Positions 38,348 through 47,787 of a stretch of 64,000 nt of DNA are shown here, one piece after another (positions within the stretch are counted from its first letter, which is position 1; every line of letters begins with the position of its first letter). The DNA is from Meiothermus sp. QL-1 (GTDB lineage: Bacteria > Deinococcota > Deinococci > Deinococcales > Thermaceae). The position numbers and the translations under genes were made by a program. The stretch covers positions 124,001 to 188,000 of the forward strand of contig NZ_QQSV01000001.1 of assembly GCF_003351145.1 (NCBI RefSeq), in the 5' to 3' direction. The notes beneath the pieces are model-generated. The model was not told where the DNA came from. It saw only the letters and a program-made list of their open reading frames with translations, and made no database searches.

Positions 38348-39933
38348 AGCTTTACGATAACGCCCTCGTGGGGGCGCAGCTCGAGCACCCCCCCCACCCG
38401 CTCGTAGCGGTCCAGGTGGGTCGAGAGCAGGATTTCTCCCCCAGGGGTGGAGAGCTTTTTGGGCTCGGCGGTGAAGTTCAGCGCTACCAGCACCTCACCC
38501 CCCCGCAGGTAGGCGTAGACCCCCGGGGGCGACTTGTAGCTTTGGTAATCGCCGTAAAGCAGGGCCCGCGTCTCGCGCCGCACCACCAGCAGGGTGCGGA
38601 CTAAGGTCAGCATGGAGAAGGGGTCGGCGTCCTGCACCTCCACGTTGCGCTCGAGGTAGTCGGGGTTCACCGGCAGCCAGGGCTCCACCGTGCTGAAGCC
38701 CGCGTAGGCAAAACCGGTCCACTGCATGGGGGTGCGCTCGGGGTCACGCCCTGGGTCCAAGCCGTGCTCACCCGCAGCCCCTCGCTGGCGCAGCGCGGCG
38801 GGGTCCTGCACTTTTTCGGGTGGAATCACCCCATCCACCATCCCGATTTCGTCGCCGTAGTACCAGGTGGGCGAGCCCCGCAGGGTAAAGAGCATCATGG
38901 CCGCCACGCGGGCCTGGTCGTGCCCGATGCGGCTGGCCAGGCGGTGCTGGTCGTGGTTGCCCAGCACCCAGTTGGGGGTGGCGAAGGGGGGCAGGCTTTT
39001 TTCGTACTCCTCCACAATGCTGCGAATGTTTTCTGCGGTCCAGTTGTTGAGGCCCCTGAAAATCAGGTGGAAGTTGAAGGGCAGGTGGCAGCCGGGCCGC
39101 TCAGGGGTGCCGTAGTAGGGGATGAGCTTTTCGTAGGGCAGGTAGATTTCCCCCACCATCACCCGGTCGCCGGGGTACTCATCCAGCACCCTGCGCATCT
39201 CCAGCACAATTTCGCGGGTCTCGGGCTGGTCTTCCTGGTAGATGTGCAGATGGCGGAACCGGTCGATCTGGCCGGGCCGGTAGTCGGGGTTTTCGGGCTC
39301 GTCGCGGAAAAGGGCATCTTCTACCAAAAGCCAGAGCACGTCCACCCGGAAGCCGTCCACCCCCCGGTCGAGCCAGAAGCGCATCACGTCGTACATGGCC
39401 TGGCGCACCTCGGGGTTGCGCCAGTTGAGGTCGGGCTGTTCGGGCAAGAACTGGTGTAGGTAGTACTGGCCGGTCTTTTCGTCGAAGGTCCAGGAAGGCC
39501 CGCCAAAGTAGGACATCCAGTTGTTGGGGGGGCCGCCGTCCGGGGCGGGGTCGCGCCAGACGTACCAGTCGCGCTTGGGGTTTTCGCGGCTGCTCCTGGA
39601 CTCCAAAAACCAGGGGTGCTGGTCGGAGGTGTGGTTGGGCACGAAGTCGATGAGCACCTTGAGGCCCAGCCGGTGGGCCTCGGCCAAAAGGGCATCGAAG
39701 TCCTCCAGGGTACCGAAGATGGGGTCTACGTCGCAGTGGTCGGCCACGTCGTAGCCGAAGTCTTTCATGGGGCTTTTGTAAAAAGGCGAGAGCCAGATGG
39801 CATCAAAGCCCAGGTCGCGGATGTAGTAAAGGCGCTGGCGGATGCCCGGCAGGTCGCCGATGCCGTCGCCGTCCGAGTCCTGGAAGCTGCGGGGGTAAAT
39901 CTGGTAGATGCTGGCGGTGCGCCACCATTCCAT
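38344..39933 (-). CDS. GH13 alpha-glucosidase
   Basis: 529 residues of the oligo-1,6-glucosidase/alpha-glucosidase group. Order: YQIYPRSFQDSDGDGIGDLPG, DFVPNHTSDQHPWF, GFRVDVLWLLVED with the nucleophile Asp, VMVGEIYLP with the acid Glu, and LGNHDQHRLASR with the third Asp. There is no signal peptide, so it works inside the cell on imported maltose-type or isomaltose-type sugars, or on products of amylosucrase encoded 12 bases upstream. Confidence 0.92.
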   Translation of the reverse strand: MEWWRTASIYQIYPRSFQDSDGDGIGDLPGIRQRLYYIRDLGFDAIWLSPFYKSPMKDFGYDVADHCDVDPIFGTLEDFDALLAEAHRLGLKVLIDFVPNHTSDQHPWFLESRSSRENPKRDWYVWRDPAPDGGPPNNWMSYFGGPSWTFDEKTGQYYLHQFLPEQPDLNWRNPEVRQAMYDVMRFWLDRGVDGFRVDVLWLLVEDALFRDEPENPDYRPGQIDRFRHLHIYQEDQPETREIVLEMRRVLDEYPGDRVMVGEIYLPYEKLIPYYGTPERPGCHLPFNFHLIFRGLNNWTAENIRSIVEEYEKSLPPFATPNWVLGNHDQHRLASRIGHDQARVAAMMLFTLRGSPTWYYGDEIGMVDGVIPPEKVQDPAALRQRGAAGEHGLDPGRDPERTPMQWTGFAYAGFSTVEPWLPVNPDYLERNVEVQDADPFSMLTLVRTLLVVRRETRALLYGDYQSYKSPPGVYAYLRGGEVLVALNFTAEPKKLSTPGGEILLSTHLDRYERVGGVLELRPHEGVIVKL

Positions 39934-39945
39934 GGGGGTCTCCTT

Positions 39946-41856
39946 TCAAAGGGGGTGTTGGATGAGCCAGAGGCGTTCGTAGGGCCGCAGGTAGGCTGGG
40001 GCGGGGGCCTGGGTGATGCAGTCGAAGGGTTGTACGATGCCCTCCTGCCGCAGGGCCTCAAAGGGAAAGGGCTGCTCCTGCTCGCTGAAGTTGTAGACCT
40101 GCACCAGCACGCCCTGGGGGTGCTCGCGCTTGAGGAGGAGCAGGTGGGGGTTGGGCTGCCAGAGGGGCCGGGTGGGGAAGGCGGCGTGCATCTGAGGGGT
40201 GCGTGCGCGGGCCTCGAGCAGCGCTTTTATACCCTGGAAGAGCCGATGCTCCACCGTGCCGGCCTGCTTGCGCCGCTCGGCTTTGCCCCAGTCCATTCGG
40301 GGCCGGTGCAGCCAGCGGTTGTCGTCTTGGTGGGCGGGCTCCTGGGCGTATTCGTAGTCGTTGAGCATGCCCAGCTCATCGCCCATGTAGATGAGGGGGA
40401 TGCCCTCGCCGTGGCCGATGATCACCGCATGGGCCAGCAGGAGGCGCTCTATGGCCAGGCTAATGAGCCGGGGATGGCCCGATTCCAGCGCGGCCTCCAG
40501 CCCGGCCAGGCTGGCCGCCATCCCCGAGGTGCGCCGGTCGCCGGTATTTGGGTTTTCCTGAAAGTGCATCCCCCGGGCAAACGACCCCGGAAACTCGCCT
40601 TTGTAGAACTCGGACAGAAAGCGCCGGTGGGCCGGGCCGCTCAGGCCTACCGCTGCCGCGTCGGTGTCGGAGATGGCCCAGCCGATGTCGTCGTGGCAGC
40701 GCAGGTAGGTGGCCCAGGCCGTGCTGGGGGGCTTTTGGGGAAAGCGCTGTAGGGCCTGGGTGAAGAGGCGGGTGTCGCGGCTGGCCAGGCTGCTCCAGAC
40801 CTGGACCATAAGAGTGTTGTGGTAGGCCAGCTCCGAGACCTTGCCGTAGTGCCTGCCCGTGCCCAGGTAGGCGGCCAGGTCTTCCGGGGCCACAATGGCC
40901 TCGGCCTTGAAGGCCACCGCCGGGGCGCCGATGCGCACCGCCGCCCGCAGGGCTTGCGTGAGGGCGTGCACCTCGGGCTGGTTTTGGCAGTTGGTGCCCA
41001 GGCGTTTCCAGATGAAGGCAATGGCATCGAGCCGGAAGACCTCTACCCCCCGGTTGGCCAGCCACAAAATCAGGTCGAGGTACTCCAAAAACACCCGGGG
41101 GTTGCTCCAGTTCACATCCCACTGCCAGCTATTGAAGGTGGTCCAGACCCAGCCCTTCAGTTCCTCGTCCCAGGTGAAGTTGCCGGGGGCGAAGTTAGGG
41201 AAAATTTCTGGAAGGGTGCGCTCGTATTGGTCGGGGATGGTGCGGTCGGGGTAGACGTAGAAGTAGGCGCGGTACCTGGGGTCGCCCCGGCGGGCCGCCT
41301 GGGCCCAGGGGTGTTCGCGGGCCACGTGGTTCAAGACCAGGTCTAAGCAGAGGCTAATCCCCTCGCGGCGAAGCTCTGTGCAGAGGGCCTCGAGGTCGTC
41401 CATGGTTCCCAGGTCGGGGCGCACCCGGCGGTAGTCGGCCACCGCGTAGCCCCCGTCGTTCTCCCCTTCTCTGGGAAGCAGTAGGGGCAACAGGTGCAGG
41501 TAGCGGATGCCCAGCTCCTTGAGGTAGGGGATGCGCTCGGTCACGCCCCTGAGGTTCCCCGCGAAGCGGTCGGCGTAGGCGATGTAACCGCACATCTCGG
41601 GGCGTTGGAACCAGTCAGGGGTGTGGATGCGCACAAGGTCAAGCTCATGTAGCTCCTGCGGGCGCTCGGCCAGGTTGCGCCCGATGACCCGGGCCACTTG
41701 TTCCAGTAGAGCTGGGGTCTCAGGGTAGACCGCTGCCAGCCCCTCGCATAGCTCGGCGAAGTAGCGTTTTGCTCTAGCCTGGAGCTCGAGGGACCGGTAG
41801 ACCTCCAGAGATGGAAGCTCTTCCAAAAGGTGGTCTAGAAAGGACCTGCTGTCCAT
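39946..41856 (-). CDS. Amylosucrase
   Basis: GH13 glucan synthase that turns sucrose into an alpha-1,4-glucan plus fructose. About 636 residues: helical N-terminal domain, [53 protein letters not shown] with the nucleophile Asp, [11 protein letters not shown] with the acid Glu, and [10 protein letters not shown]. The size and the linked domains match amylosucrases of Deinococcus and Neisseria rather than sucrose phosphorylase. The ATG at 41856 is chosen over the in-frame GTG 41865; TAGAAT at 41868-41873 may give a minor internal promoter. It lies 36 bases after the polyol operon. Confidence 0.88.
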   Translation of the reverse strand: MDSRSFLDHLLEELPSLEVYRSLELQARAKRYFAELCEGLAAVYPETPALLEQVARVIGRNLAERPQELHELDLVRIHTPDWFQRPEMCGYIAYADRFAGNLRGVTERIPYLKELGIRYLHLLPLLLPREGENDGGYAVADYRRVRPDLGTMDDLEALCTELRREGISLCLDLVLNHVAREHPWAQAARRGDPRYRAYFYVYPDRTIPDQYERTLPEIFPNFAPGNFTWDEELKGWVWTTFNSWQWDVNWSNPRVFLEYLDLILWLANRGVEVFRLDAIAFIWKRLGTNCQNQPEVHALTQALRAAVRIGAPAVAFKAEAIVAPEDLAAYLGTGRHYGKVSELAYHNTLMVQVWSSLASRDTRLFTQALQRFPQKPPSTAWATYLRCHDDIGWAISDTDAAAVGLSGPAHRRFLSEFYKGEFPGSFARGMHFQENPNTGDRRTSGMAASLAGLEAALESGHPRLISLAIERLLLAHAVIIGHGEGIPLIYMGDELGMLNDYEYAQEPAHQDDNRWLHRPRMDWGKAERRKQAGTVEHRLFQGIKALLEARARTPQMHAAFPTRPLWQPNPHLLLLKREHPQGVLVQVYNFSEQEQPFPFEALRQEGIVQPFDCITQAPAPAYLRPYERLWLIQHPL

Positions 41857-41892
41857 TCGCCACACGTATTCTAAGGGGTTCAGGCGATACTT

Positions 41893-42876
41893 TCAGAACA
41901 GATTGCCCAGCAGCACTACCTTTACCGCCTTTTCACGCTGCAGGGCTGCGGCGAAGGCCTCCTGGGCTTCCCCCAGGGGAAAGCGGTGGGTGATGAGGGG
42001 CTTGAGCTGCACCCGGCCCTGGGCCAAGAGGCGCAGGGCCTCCTGGTAGTCCCAAAAGGTGTACATCAGGCTGCCTTGGAGGGTGAGCTCCCAGTCCTGC
42101 ACGAGCCCGGCGCTAATGCAGGCCGGCTGGCCGAAGACCCCGGCCACCACCACCCCCCCGCCCTTGTGACAGCTCTGGATGGCGGCCTCGAGGGCCTTTT
42201 CGCTCCCCACGCACTCGAAAACCACCTCGTATCGGCCCTCACCGGGGGGAACGGCCCGAAGACCCATCCGCTCGGCCAGCCCTCGCCGGGTTTCCAGGGG
42301 GTCCACCACCTCCACCTGGGCTGCCCCATAGGCCAGGGCCACCTGGGCCACCAGAAGACCAATAGGCCCGGCCCCCAGCACCGCCACCGTTCGCCCCGCC
42401 ACCCGGCCCAATGCCACAGCGTGGACGGCCACCGCCAAGGGCTCCACCAGGGCCCCTTCCTCGGCGCTAACGCCATCGGGCAGGCGATAAAGCTTTTCCA
42501 GCGGGGCCACAAAGGCCTGGGCCATGGCCCCTGGGGCCTGGAAGCCCATCACCCGCAGGTGCTGGCAGATGTTGTAGCGCCCGCTCCTGCACTGGGGGCA
42601 GTGGCCGCAGGTAAGGGAGGGCTCGAGCACCACCCGCGCCCCTACCCAGCCTGGGTCGGCACCCGGCCCCACCGCCACCACCCGGGCTGCCACCTCGTGG
42701 CCGGGGTAGACCGGGTAGCGCACGAAGGGGTGCTGGCCCTCGTAGACGTGCAGGTCGGAGCCGCAAATTCCGATGGCCAGCGGCTCCAAAAGGGCCTGGC
42801 CGGGGCCGGGGGTGGGCGGGGCTTCCTCGAGCCAGCCCAGCCGGTGCGGAGCCTCGACGGTCAGCCTTCTCACCAT
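41893..42876 (-). CDS. Zinc-dependent alcohol (polyol) dehydrogenase
   Basis: About 327 residues of the medium-chain family. Catalytic zinc: [10 protein letters not shown] and GHEVAARVV; structural zinc Cys set in [18 protein letters not shown] site [18 protein letters not shown]. It resembles sorbitol/xylitol/threonine dehydrogenases. The ATG at 42876 overlaps the SDR stop (ATGGTGA), which outweighs the longer frame beginning inside the SDR gene. Last gene of the LacI-controlled polyol set. Confidence 0.88.
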   Translation of the reverse strand: MVRRLTVEAPHRLGWLEEAPPTPGPGQALLEPLAIGICGSDLHVYEGQHPFVRYPVYPGHEVAARVVAVGPGADPGWVGARVVLEPSLTCGHCPQCRSGRYNICQHLRVMGFQAPGAMAQAFVAPLEKLYRLPDGVSAEEGALVEPLAVAVHAVALGRVAGRTVAVLGAGPIGLLVAQVALAYGAAQVEVVDPLETRRGLAERMGLRAVPPGEGRYEVVFECVGSEKALEAAIQSCHKGGGVVVAGVFGQPACISAGLVQDWELTLQGSLMYTFWDYQEALRLLAQGRVQLKPLITHRFPLGEAQEAFAAALQREKAVKVVLLGNLF

Positions 42877-43646
42877 ACCGTGTATCCCCCATCGACCACC
42901 AGCTCGCTGCCGGTCAGGTAGCTGCTGGCCTCGGAGGCCAGGAAAAGGGCGCAGCTTGCCACCTCGGCGGGTTCGCCCAAGCGGCCCATAGGGGTGAGGC
43001 CCAGCCAGTCCTGCCGCCACGCCGGGGTCTCCAGGCCCCGCTTGGTCATTTCGGTGCCGATGTAGCCGGGCGAGATGGCGTTGACCCGCACCCCATAGGG
43101 GGCTAGCTCGGCGGCCAGCGACTTGGTCAGGTGGATCACCGCGGCCTTGGAGGCGTTATAGGCCGCCTGGGGCTGGGGTTTGTTCACAATCCGCCCCGAC
43201 ATAGAGGCGATGTTCACGATGCTCCCTCGCTTTTGTGCTACCATCCGGCGGCCAAAAGCCCGGCTACACCAGAAGACCCCATGCACGTTAACCTCGAACA
43301 CCAGCCGCCACTCCTCGTCGGGGGTTTCCAAAGCCGGGGTGTTGCGGCAGATGCCGGCGTTGTTCACCAGCACATCCACCCGGCCCCAGCGCTCCACCAG
43401 GGCCTGGGCCAAGGCCTCGGCCTGGGCCGGCTGGGTCACGTCCAGGGGGTAGAAATGGGCCTCCAGGCCCTGCTGGCGTAGCCGGGCGGCGCTCGCCTCG
43501 CCGGTATCCGCATCGAGGTCGGCCAGCACCACCTTGGCTTTGGCCTCGGCCAGGGCGGTGGCAATGGCCAGCCCAATGCCCCGGGCCCCCCCGGTCACCA
43601 CGGCCACCTGTTCGTCCAAGCGGAATTTGTCCAGAACGCTTGCCAT
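42870..43646 (-). CDS. Short-chain dehydrogenase (SDR)
   Basis: About 258 residues: NAD site [24 protein letters not shown] that suggests NAD rather than [15 protein letters not shown], the catalytic set Ser in NIASMSG and YNASK, and the C-terminal [16 protein letters not shown]. This form is common among sorbitol, mannitol and arabitol dehydrogenases. The longer frame to 43793 would invade the next gene. It lies between two zinc dehydrogenases of the same operon. Confidence 0.88.
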   Translation of the reverse strand: MASVLDKFRLDEQVAVVTGGARGIGLAIATALAEAKAKVVLADLDADTGEASAARLRQQGLEAHFYPLDVTQPAQAEALAQALVERWGRVDVLVNNAGICRNTPALETPDEEWRLVFEVNVHGVFWCSRAFGRRMVAQKRGSIVNIASMSGRIVNKPQPQAAYNASKAAVIHLTKSLAAELAPYGVRVNAISPGYIGTEMTKRGLETPAWRQDWLGLTPMGRLGEPAEVASCALFLASEASSYLTGSELVVDGGYTVW

Positions 43647-43657
43647 GGCATCCTTCC

Positions 43658-44659
43658 CTATGGTTCGATCAGCACCTTTAAAGCCTGCCCCATGCCGGGG
43701 TGCTCCTTGTAGGCCAGGGCCTGGTGGAGGGCCTCGAGGGGCAGGTGGTGGCTGATGAGGGGTTTTACCTGTATTCGACCGCTCTCGAGCCACTGGAGCG
43801 CAACGGGCAGGGTGCCGTTGAGGGAGAAGCTCCCGATGAGGCTCAGGTCGCGCTGGAAAATGTCGTAAGGGCTGAGCTGGACTCGGGCTGCCTCCGGGGC
43901 CACCCCGAAGATGAGGAGCTTACCCCCCACCGCGGCGTAGGCGGGCATCGACTCTACTACCGCAGGCACTCCAGTGGCCTCGGCCACGATGTCGAAGCCG
44001 TGGGGGGCCAGGTCGCGCACCGGCTCGCCGGGGGCCAGGGCCTGCCAGGCCCCCAGCCTTTTGGCCAGCTCCCGCCGTTCGGGCACCGGATCCACCGCCA
44101 CCACCCGGGTCACCCCCGAGACCAAAAGGGCCTGCAGCAGCAAGAGCCCAATGGGCCCGGCCCCGAAGAGCAGCGCCTGGCTGCCGGGCTCGGGTCTTAG
44201 GCGCTGAATCCCCCAGGCCACGCAGCCCAGGGGTTCGGCAAAAGCGGCCTCGGCCACGCTTAGGCCCCGTACCGGGTAGGCGTTCTGGGCCGGGGCCACC
44301 ACGTACTCGGCGAAGCCCCCGGCCCGGGTGACTCCCAGGGCCTCGAAGTGCAGGCAATGCTGGCGCTGCCCCCGGCGGCAGGCCCAGCACTGGCCGCAGG
44401 CGATGACCGGGTCGAGGGCCACCACCTGACCCTCTGCCAGGCCCGCTACCCCTGGGCCCACCTGATCCACCACCCCAGCAATCTCGTGGCCGGGCACCAG
44501 GGGCAGCCGGGCGTGAAAGTGGCCCTCATATAGGTGCAGGTCGGTGCCGCAGACCCCGGTGGCCCCCACCCGGACGCGCACCTGGCCGAAGCCGGCCTGG
44601 GGGGCCTCGAGGTTTTCCAGTTGTAGGGTTTTGGGTTGGGTGATAACGGCTGCTCTCAT
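43658..44659 (-). CDS. Zinc-dependent alcohol (polyol) dehydrogenase
   Basis: About 333 residues. Catalytic zinc motifs [20 protein letters not shown] and GHEIAGVV, structural zinc [18 protein letters not shown] site [17 protein letters not shown]. It is a distant paralogue of the dehydrogenase at 41893-42876; two such enzymes plus an SDR suggest several polyols or successive steps. The ATG overlaps the permease stop (ATGA), so translation is coupled. Confidence 0.88.
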   Translation of the reverse strand: MRAAVITQPKTLQLENLEAPQAGFGQVRVRVGATGVCGTDLHLYEGHFHARLPLVPGHEIAGVVDQVGPGVAGLAEGQVVALDPVIACGQCWACRRGQRQHCLHFEALGVTRAGGFAEYVVAPAQNAYPVRGLSVAEAAFAEPLGCVAWGIQRLRPEPGSQALLFGAGPIGLLLLQALLVSGVTRVVAVDPVPERRELAKRLGAWQALAPGEPVRDLAPHGFDIVAEATGVPAVVESMPAYAAVGGKLLIFGVAPEAARVQLSPYDIFQRDLSLIGSFSLNGTLPVALQWLESGRIQVKPLISHHLPLEALHQALAYKEHPGMGQALKVLIEP

Positions 44660-45474
44660 TTGATGGCTCCAAAGGTCAGGCCCCGTACCAGTTGCCGCTG
44701 GGCCAGCCAGCCCATCACTATGACCGGTAGGATGGCGATCATCGAGGCCGCCGACATCTTGGCCCAGAAGAGGCCCTCGGCGGTTTTGAAGGAAGCCACG
44801 TACACTGAGAGGGGGGAGGCCTGGGCTGCGGTCAGGTTCAGGCTCCAAAAGCTTTCGTTCCAGGCCAGGATGATGCTCAGCAAAGCTGCCGAGGCAATGG
44901 CCGGCCCCGAGACCGGCAGCAGCACCCGGAGCATTTCTTGCGCGGTGCTGGCCCCGTCCACCCGCGCGGCCTCCATAATCTCGTGGGGCACTTCACGGAA
45001 GTAGGCGTAGAGCGTCCAGACCACCACCGGCAGGTTCATCACCGCGTAGATCAGGGCCAGGGCCCAGACGTTGTCCAGCCAGCGCAGGTCGCGGAAGATC
45101 AGGTAAACCGGGATGATCACCCCCACCGGGGGCATCATCTTGGTGCTGATCATCCACAAGAGCGTGCCTGGGGTGCGGGGGGTGGGGTAGAAGGCCATGG
45201 CGTAGGCTGCCGGCACGGCCAGCAGCAAGGCCAGCAGGGTGGAGCCCAGGGCCGAGATGATGGAGTTGAGGAAGTGTCGCCCGTAGTCGCTGCGGGTGAC
45301 CGCCTCATAGAGGCTTTCCAGGGTTGGAGAGAAAAAGAGCCTGGGGGGGATGGCCATGGCTTCCGCTTCGCTTTTGAATCCGGTCAGAAAGAGCCAGAAG
45401 ATGGGGAAGAACATTATCCCTGCGGCTAAATAGGCCAAAAGCGTCAGTTCCCAGCGCGGACGGCGGGTGCTCAT
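44656..45474 (-). CDS. Carbohydrate ABC transporter permease (MalG type)
   Basis: 272 residues, six membrane helices, and the cytoplasmic EAA loop EIMEAARVDGASTAQEMLRVLLPVSGPA that contacts the ATPase. The MalG-like C-terminus ends [12 protein letters not shown]. It pairs with the MalF-type permease overlapping by four bases. No ATPase gene lies in the operon, so a shared MsiK/UgpC-like ATPase elsewhere must energise it. Confidence 0.92.
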   Translation of the reverse strand: MSTRRPRWELTLLAYLAAGIMFFPIFWLFLTGFKSEAEAMAIPPRLFFSPTLESLYEAVTRSDYGRHFLNSIISALGSTLLALLLAVPAAYAMAFYPTPRTPGTLLWMISTKMMPPVGVIIPVYLIFRDLRWLDNVWALALIYAVMNLPVVVWTLYAYFREVPHEIMEAARVDGASTAQEMLRVLLPVSGPAIASAALLSIILAWNESFWSLNLTAAQASPLSVYVASFKTAEGLFWAKMSAASMIAILPVIVMGWLAQRQLVRGLTFGAIK

Positions 45475-46379
45475 GTGCGGCCTCCCTGCAGGTTGCGCCC
45501 GATCAGGCGCAGCACGAAGATGGCCACGATGTTGGCCAGAATCACCGCGAAGACCGCCCCTGCCGCAGCCACCCCGATGCGGTATTCGCCGAAGGCCTTG
45601 AGGTAGATCAGGTAGGGCAGGGTGGTGGTGGCCAGGCCCGGCCCCCCGGAGGTGGAGGCGTAGATTTCGGCGAAGATGGTAAGCAGGAAGATGGTCTCCA
45701 GCATCACCACCACGCTGAGGGTCTGGGCTAGGTGGGGCACGATAATGTAGCGGAACTCCTGCCAGGCGTTGGCCCCATCAATTTTGGCAGCCTCGAGCTG
45801 TTCCTTGGAAAGCGACTGGAGCCCGGTCAGGATGAGCAGCATGGCGAAGGGCGTCCACTGCCAGGAAACCATCAACACGATGGACTGCATGGGATAGGCG
45901 GCCAGCCAGTCAATGGGCTCCTGCCCAAGCCGCTGGGCCAGCCAGGCAAAGAGCCCGTAGACCGGGTGCATCAACATGTTCTTCCAGATCAGGGCCGAGA
46001 CCACCGGCATCACGAAGAAGGGCGAGATCGCCAGGGTACGGGCCAGCCCTCGCCCGGGGAAGTCCTGGTAGAAGAGCACTGCCAGCGCCAGGCCCATCAG
46101 CACTGTGATGACCAGTACCGAGCCCACCAGCACCAGGGTGTTCTGCACCGCCGTCCAGAAGATGGGGTCGGTGAGGTGGGAGTGGAAGTTTTCCAGACCC
46201 ACAAAGCCCTGCCGCTCAGGGTTGAGCAGATTGAAGCGACGGAAGGAGTAGTAGAGGGTGAGGACAAAGGGGATTTGGGTAAAGACCACCAGAAGCAGGA
46301 TGGCGGGGGCCAGGAGAGCAGCAGTGTTGGGCCGCAGGCGGTAGGTTTTTGAGCGAACCAGTGCTTGGGTTTGGGTCAT
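45471..46379 (-). CDS. Carbohydrate ABC transporter permease (MalF type)
   Basis: About 302 residues with six predicted helices and the EAA loop EQLEAAKIDGANAWQEFRYIIVPHLAQT. I start at the ATG 46379 (MTQTQALVRSK); the in-frame start at 46403 would lie within the intercistronic hairpin stem. It resembles the sorbitol/mannitol SmoF-type subunits. Confidence 0.9.
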   Translation of the reverse strand: MTQTQALVRSKTYRLRPNTAALLAPAILLLVVFTQIPFVLTLYYSFRRFNLLNPERQGFVGLENFHSHLTDPIFWTAVQNTLVLVGSVLVITVLMGLALAVLFYQDFPGRGLARTLAISPFFVMPVVSALIWKNMLMHPVYGLFAWLAQRLGQEPIDWLAAYPMQSIVLMVSWQWTPFAMLLILTGLQSLSKEQLEAAKIDGANAWQEFRYIIVPHLAQTLSVVVMLETIFLLTIFAEIYASTSGGPGLATTTLPYLIYLKAFGEYRIGVAAAGAVFAVILANIVAIFVLRLIGRNLQGGRT

Positions 46380-46398
46380 GCAACCCGCCTTGAGAAGT

Positions 46399-46423
46399 CC
46401 CACGGGGGTGTGCCCCCCGTGGG
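46399..46423 (-). terminator. Strong intercistronic hairpin after the binding-protein gene
   Basis: A perfect 10-bp stem, CCCACGGGGG with CCCCCGTGGG and a TGTGC loop, sits between the binding-protein stop and the first permease start. There is no T-run, so it is likely an mRNA 3'-end stabiliser or attenuator rather than a full terminator. Confidence 0.6.
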
Positions 46424-46434
46424 CCGTGTGGTTC

Positions 46435-47742
46435 CTACCTAAGGTAGCCTGCCTCCTTCATGATCTTCTCCACCGCGGCCTGGGCCTGGGCCAGCCCGGC
46501 ATCCAGACTGGTGCGCCGGGCCACGATGCCGGCGATGAACTGCCCCACCTGGGTGCCGATGGCCTGGAACTCAGGGATGCCTACAAACTGCACCCCGGTA
46601 TAGGGCACCGGCTTGGCGGTGGGCTTGGTGGGATCGGCGGTGTTGATGGAGTCCAAAACCACCTTGGCGAAGGGGGCGGCTCTCTGGTACTCTGGGTTGT
46701 TGTAGGTGGAGTAGCGGGTGCCCGGCGGGGCCGAGACCCAGCCCTGGGTACGGCCAACCAAGGCGATGTAGTCCTTTGAGGTGGCCCAGAGGATAAAGGT
46801 CTTGGCGGCCTCCACCTTTTTGCTCGAGCGTGGAATGGCAAGCGCCCAGCTCCAAAGCCAGTGGGAGCCGTTGGGGGTGACGGCTACAGGAGCTTTGGCG
46901 AAGCCGATTTTGTCGGCCACCTTGGAGGTCTTGGGGTTGGCCAGGTAGCCCGCGGCCACAGTGGCATCAACCCACATGGCGCACTTGCCCTCAGCCATCA
47001 GGGTCAGGTTCTCTGTGTATCCGTTCCCGGTCACGCCAGGGGGTCCGTAGCGGGTGACCAGGTCCACGTAAACCCCGATCGCTCGCTTCCACTCCGGGCT
47101 GGTGAGCTGGGGCCGCCAGTTTTCGTCAAACCAGCGCCCGCCATAGGTGTTGACCAGGGTAGATATAAAGGCCATGTTCTCGCCCCAGCCGGGCAGACCC
47201 CGCAGGCAGATGCCGTAGACCCCGCCCCTAGGGTTGTGCAGGGTTCTGGCCCAGTTGATGACCTGGTTCCAGGTAGGTTGGGCCGGCATGGTGAGGCCTC
47301 TGGCCGCGAAGAGGTCCTTGCGGTAGTAGAGCATGGAGCTTTCGGCGTAGAAGGGCAGGGCGTAAAGCCTACCTTGGTAGGAAAGTCCAGCCCGCACCGG
47401 CTTGATGATGTCCTCGAGGTCGTAGGTAGCCGGCAGATCCTTTAGCTCCACCAACCAGCCGTTCTTACCCCAGATGGGGGCCTCGTAGGTGCCAATGGTC
47501 AGGATGTCAAACGAACCTGCGTTGGTTGCGATGTCGGTGGTCAATTTCTGGCGCAGCTCATTCTCGGGCAGCACCACCCAGTTGACCTTGATGCCCGGAT
47601 TGGCCTTTTCGAACTCCGGGGTCAGCTTTTGCATGACGATCATGTCGGGGTTATTAACCGTGGCAATGGTGATGGTGGTCTGGGCCAGGGCCAGCGAGCC
47701 GGTGGCCAGGGCTAGGGCAAAAAACTTCCACAAACGCATCAT
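46435..47742 (-). CDS. Extracellular sugar/polyol-binding protein
   Basis: 435 residues with a signal peptide (RLWKFFALALATGSLALAQ). The mature part TTITIATVNNPDMIVMQKLT, FEKANPGIKVNWVVLPENEL and LTIGTYEAPIWGKNGWLVEL is close in style to the sorbitol/mannitol-binding SmoE group. No lipobox Cys is seen, so it is periplasmic and soluble or anchored by an uncleaved signal. A GGAGGT lies just before the ATG. Followed by a stable hairpin that should keep its mRNA abundant. Confidence 0.9.
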   Translation of the reverse strand: MMRLWKFFALALATGSLALAQTTITIATVNNPDMIVMQKLTPEFEKANPGIKVNWVVLPENELRQKLTTDIATNAGSFDILTIGTYEAPIWGKNGWLVELKDLPATYDLEDIIKPVRAGLSYQGRLYALPFYAESSMLYYRKDLFAARGLTMPAQPTWNQVINWARTLHNPRGGVYGICLRGLPGWGENMAFISTLVNTYGGRWFDENWRPQLTSPEWKRAIGVYVDLVTRYGPPGVTGNGYTENLTLMAEGKCAMWVDATVAAGYLANPKTSKVADKIGFAKAPVAVTPNGSHWLWSWALAIPRSSKKVEAAKTFILWATSKDYIALVGRTQGWVSAPPGTRYSTYNNPEYQRAAPFAKVVLDSINTADPTKPTAKPVPYTGVQFVGIPEFQAIGTQVGQFIAGIVARRTSLDAGLAQAQAAVEKIMKEAGYLR

Positions 47743-47787
47743 GCTACCTCCTGCAACAAAGGGCTTTGGGCCGATACCGACGGTTTT

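Noticed and set aside
42877-43793. Longer N-termini for the SDR and the two zinc dehydrogenases
   Set aside because: The extensions fall inside the preceding genes, and ATG codons overlapping the previous stop codons give better starts.
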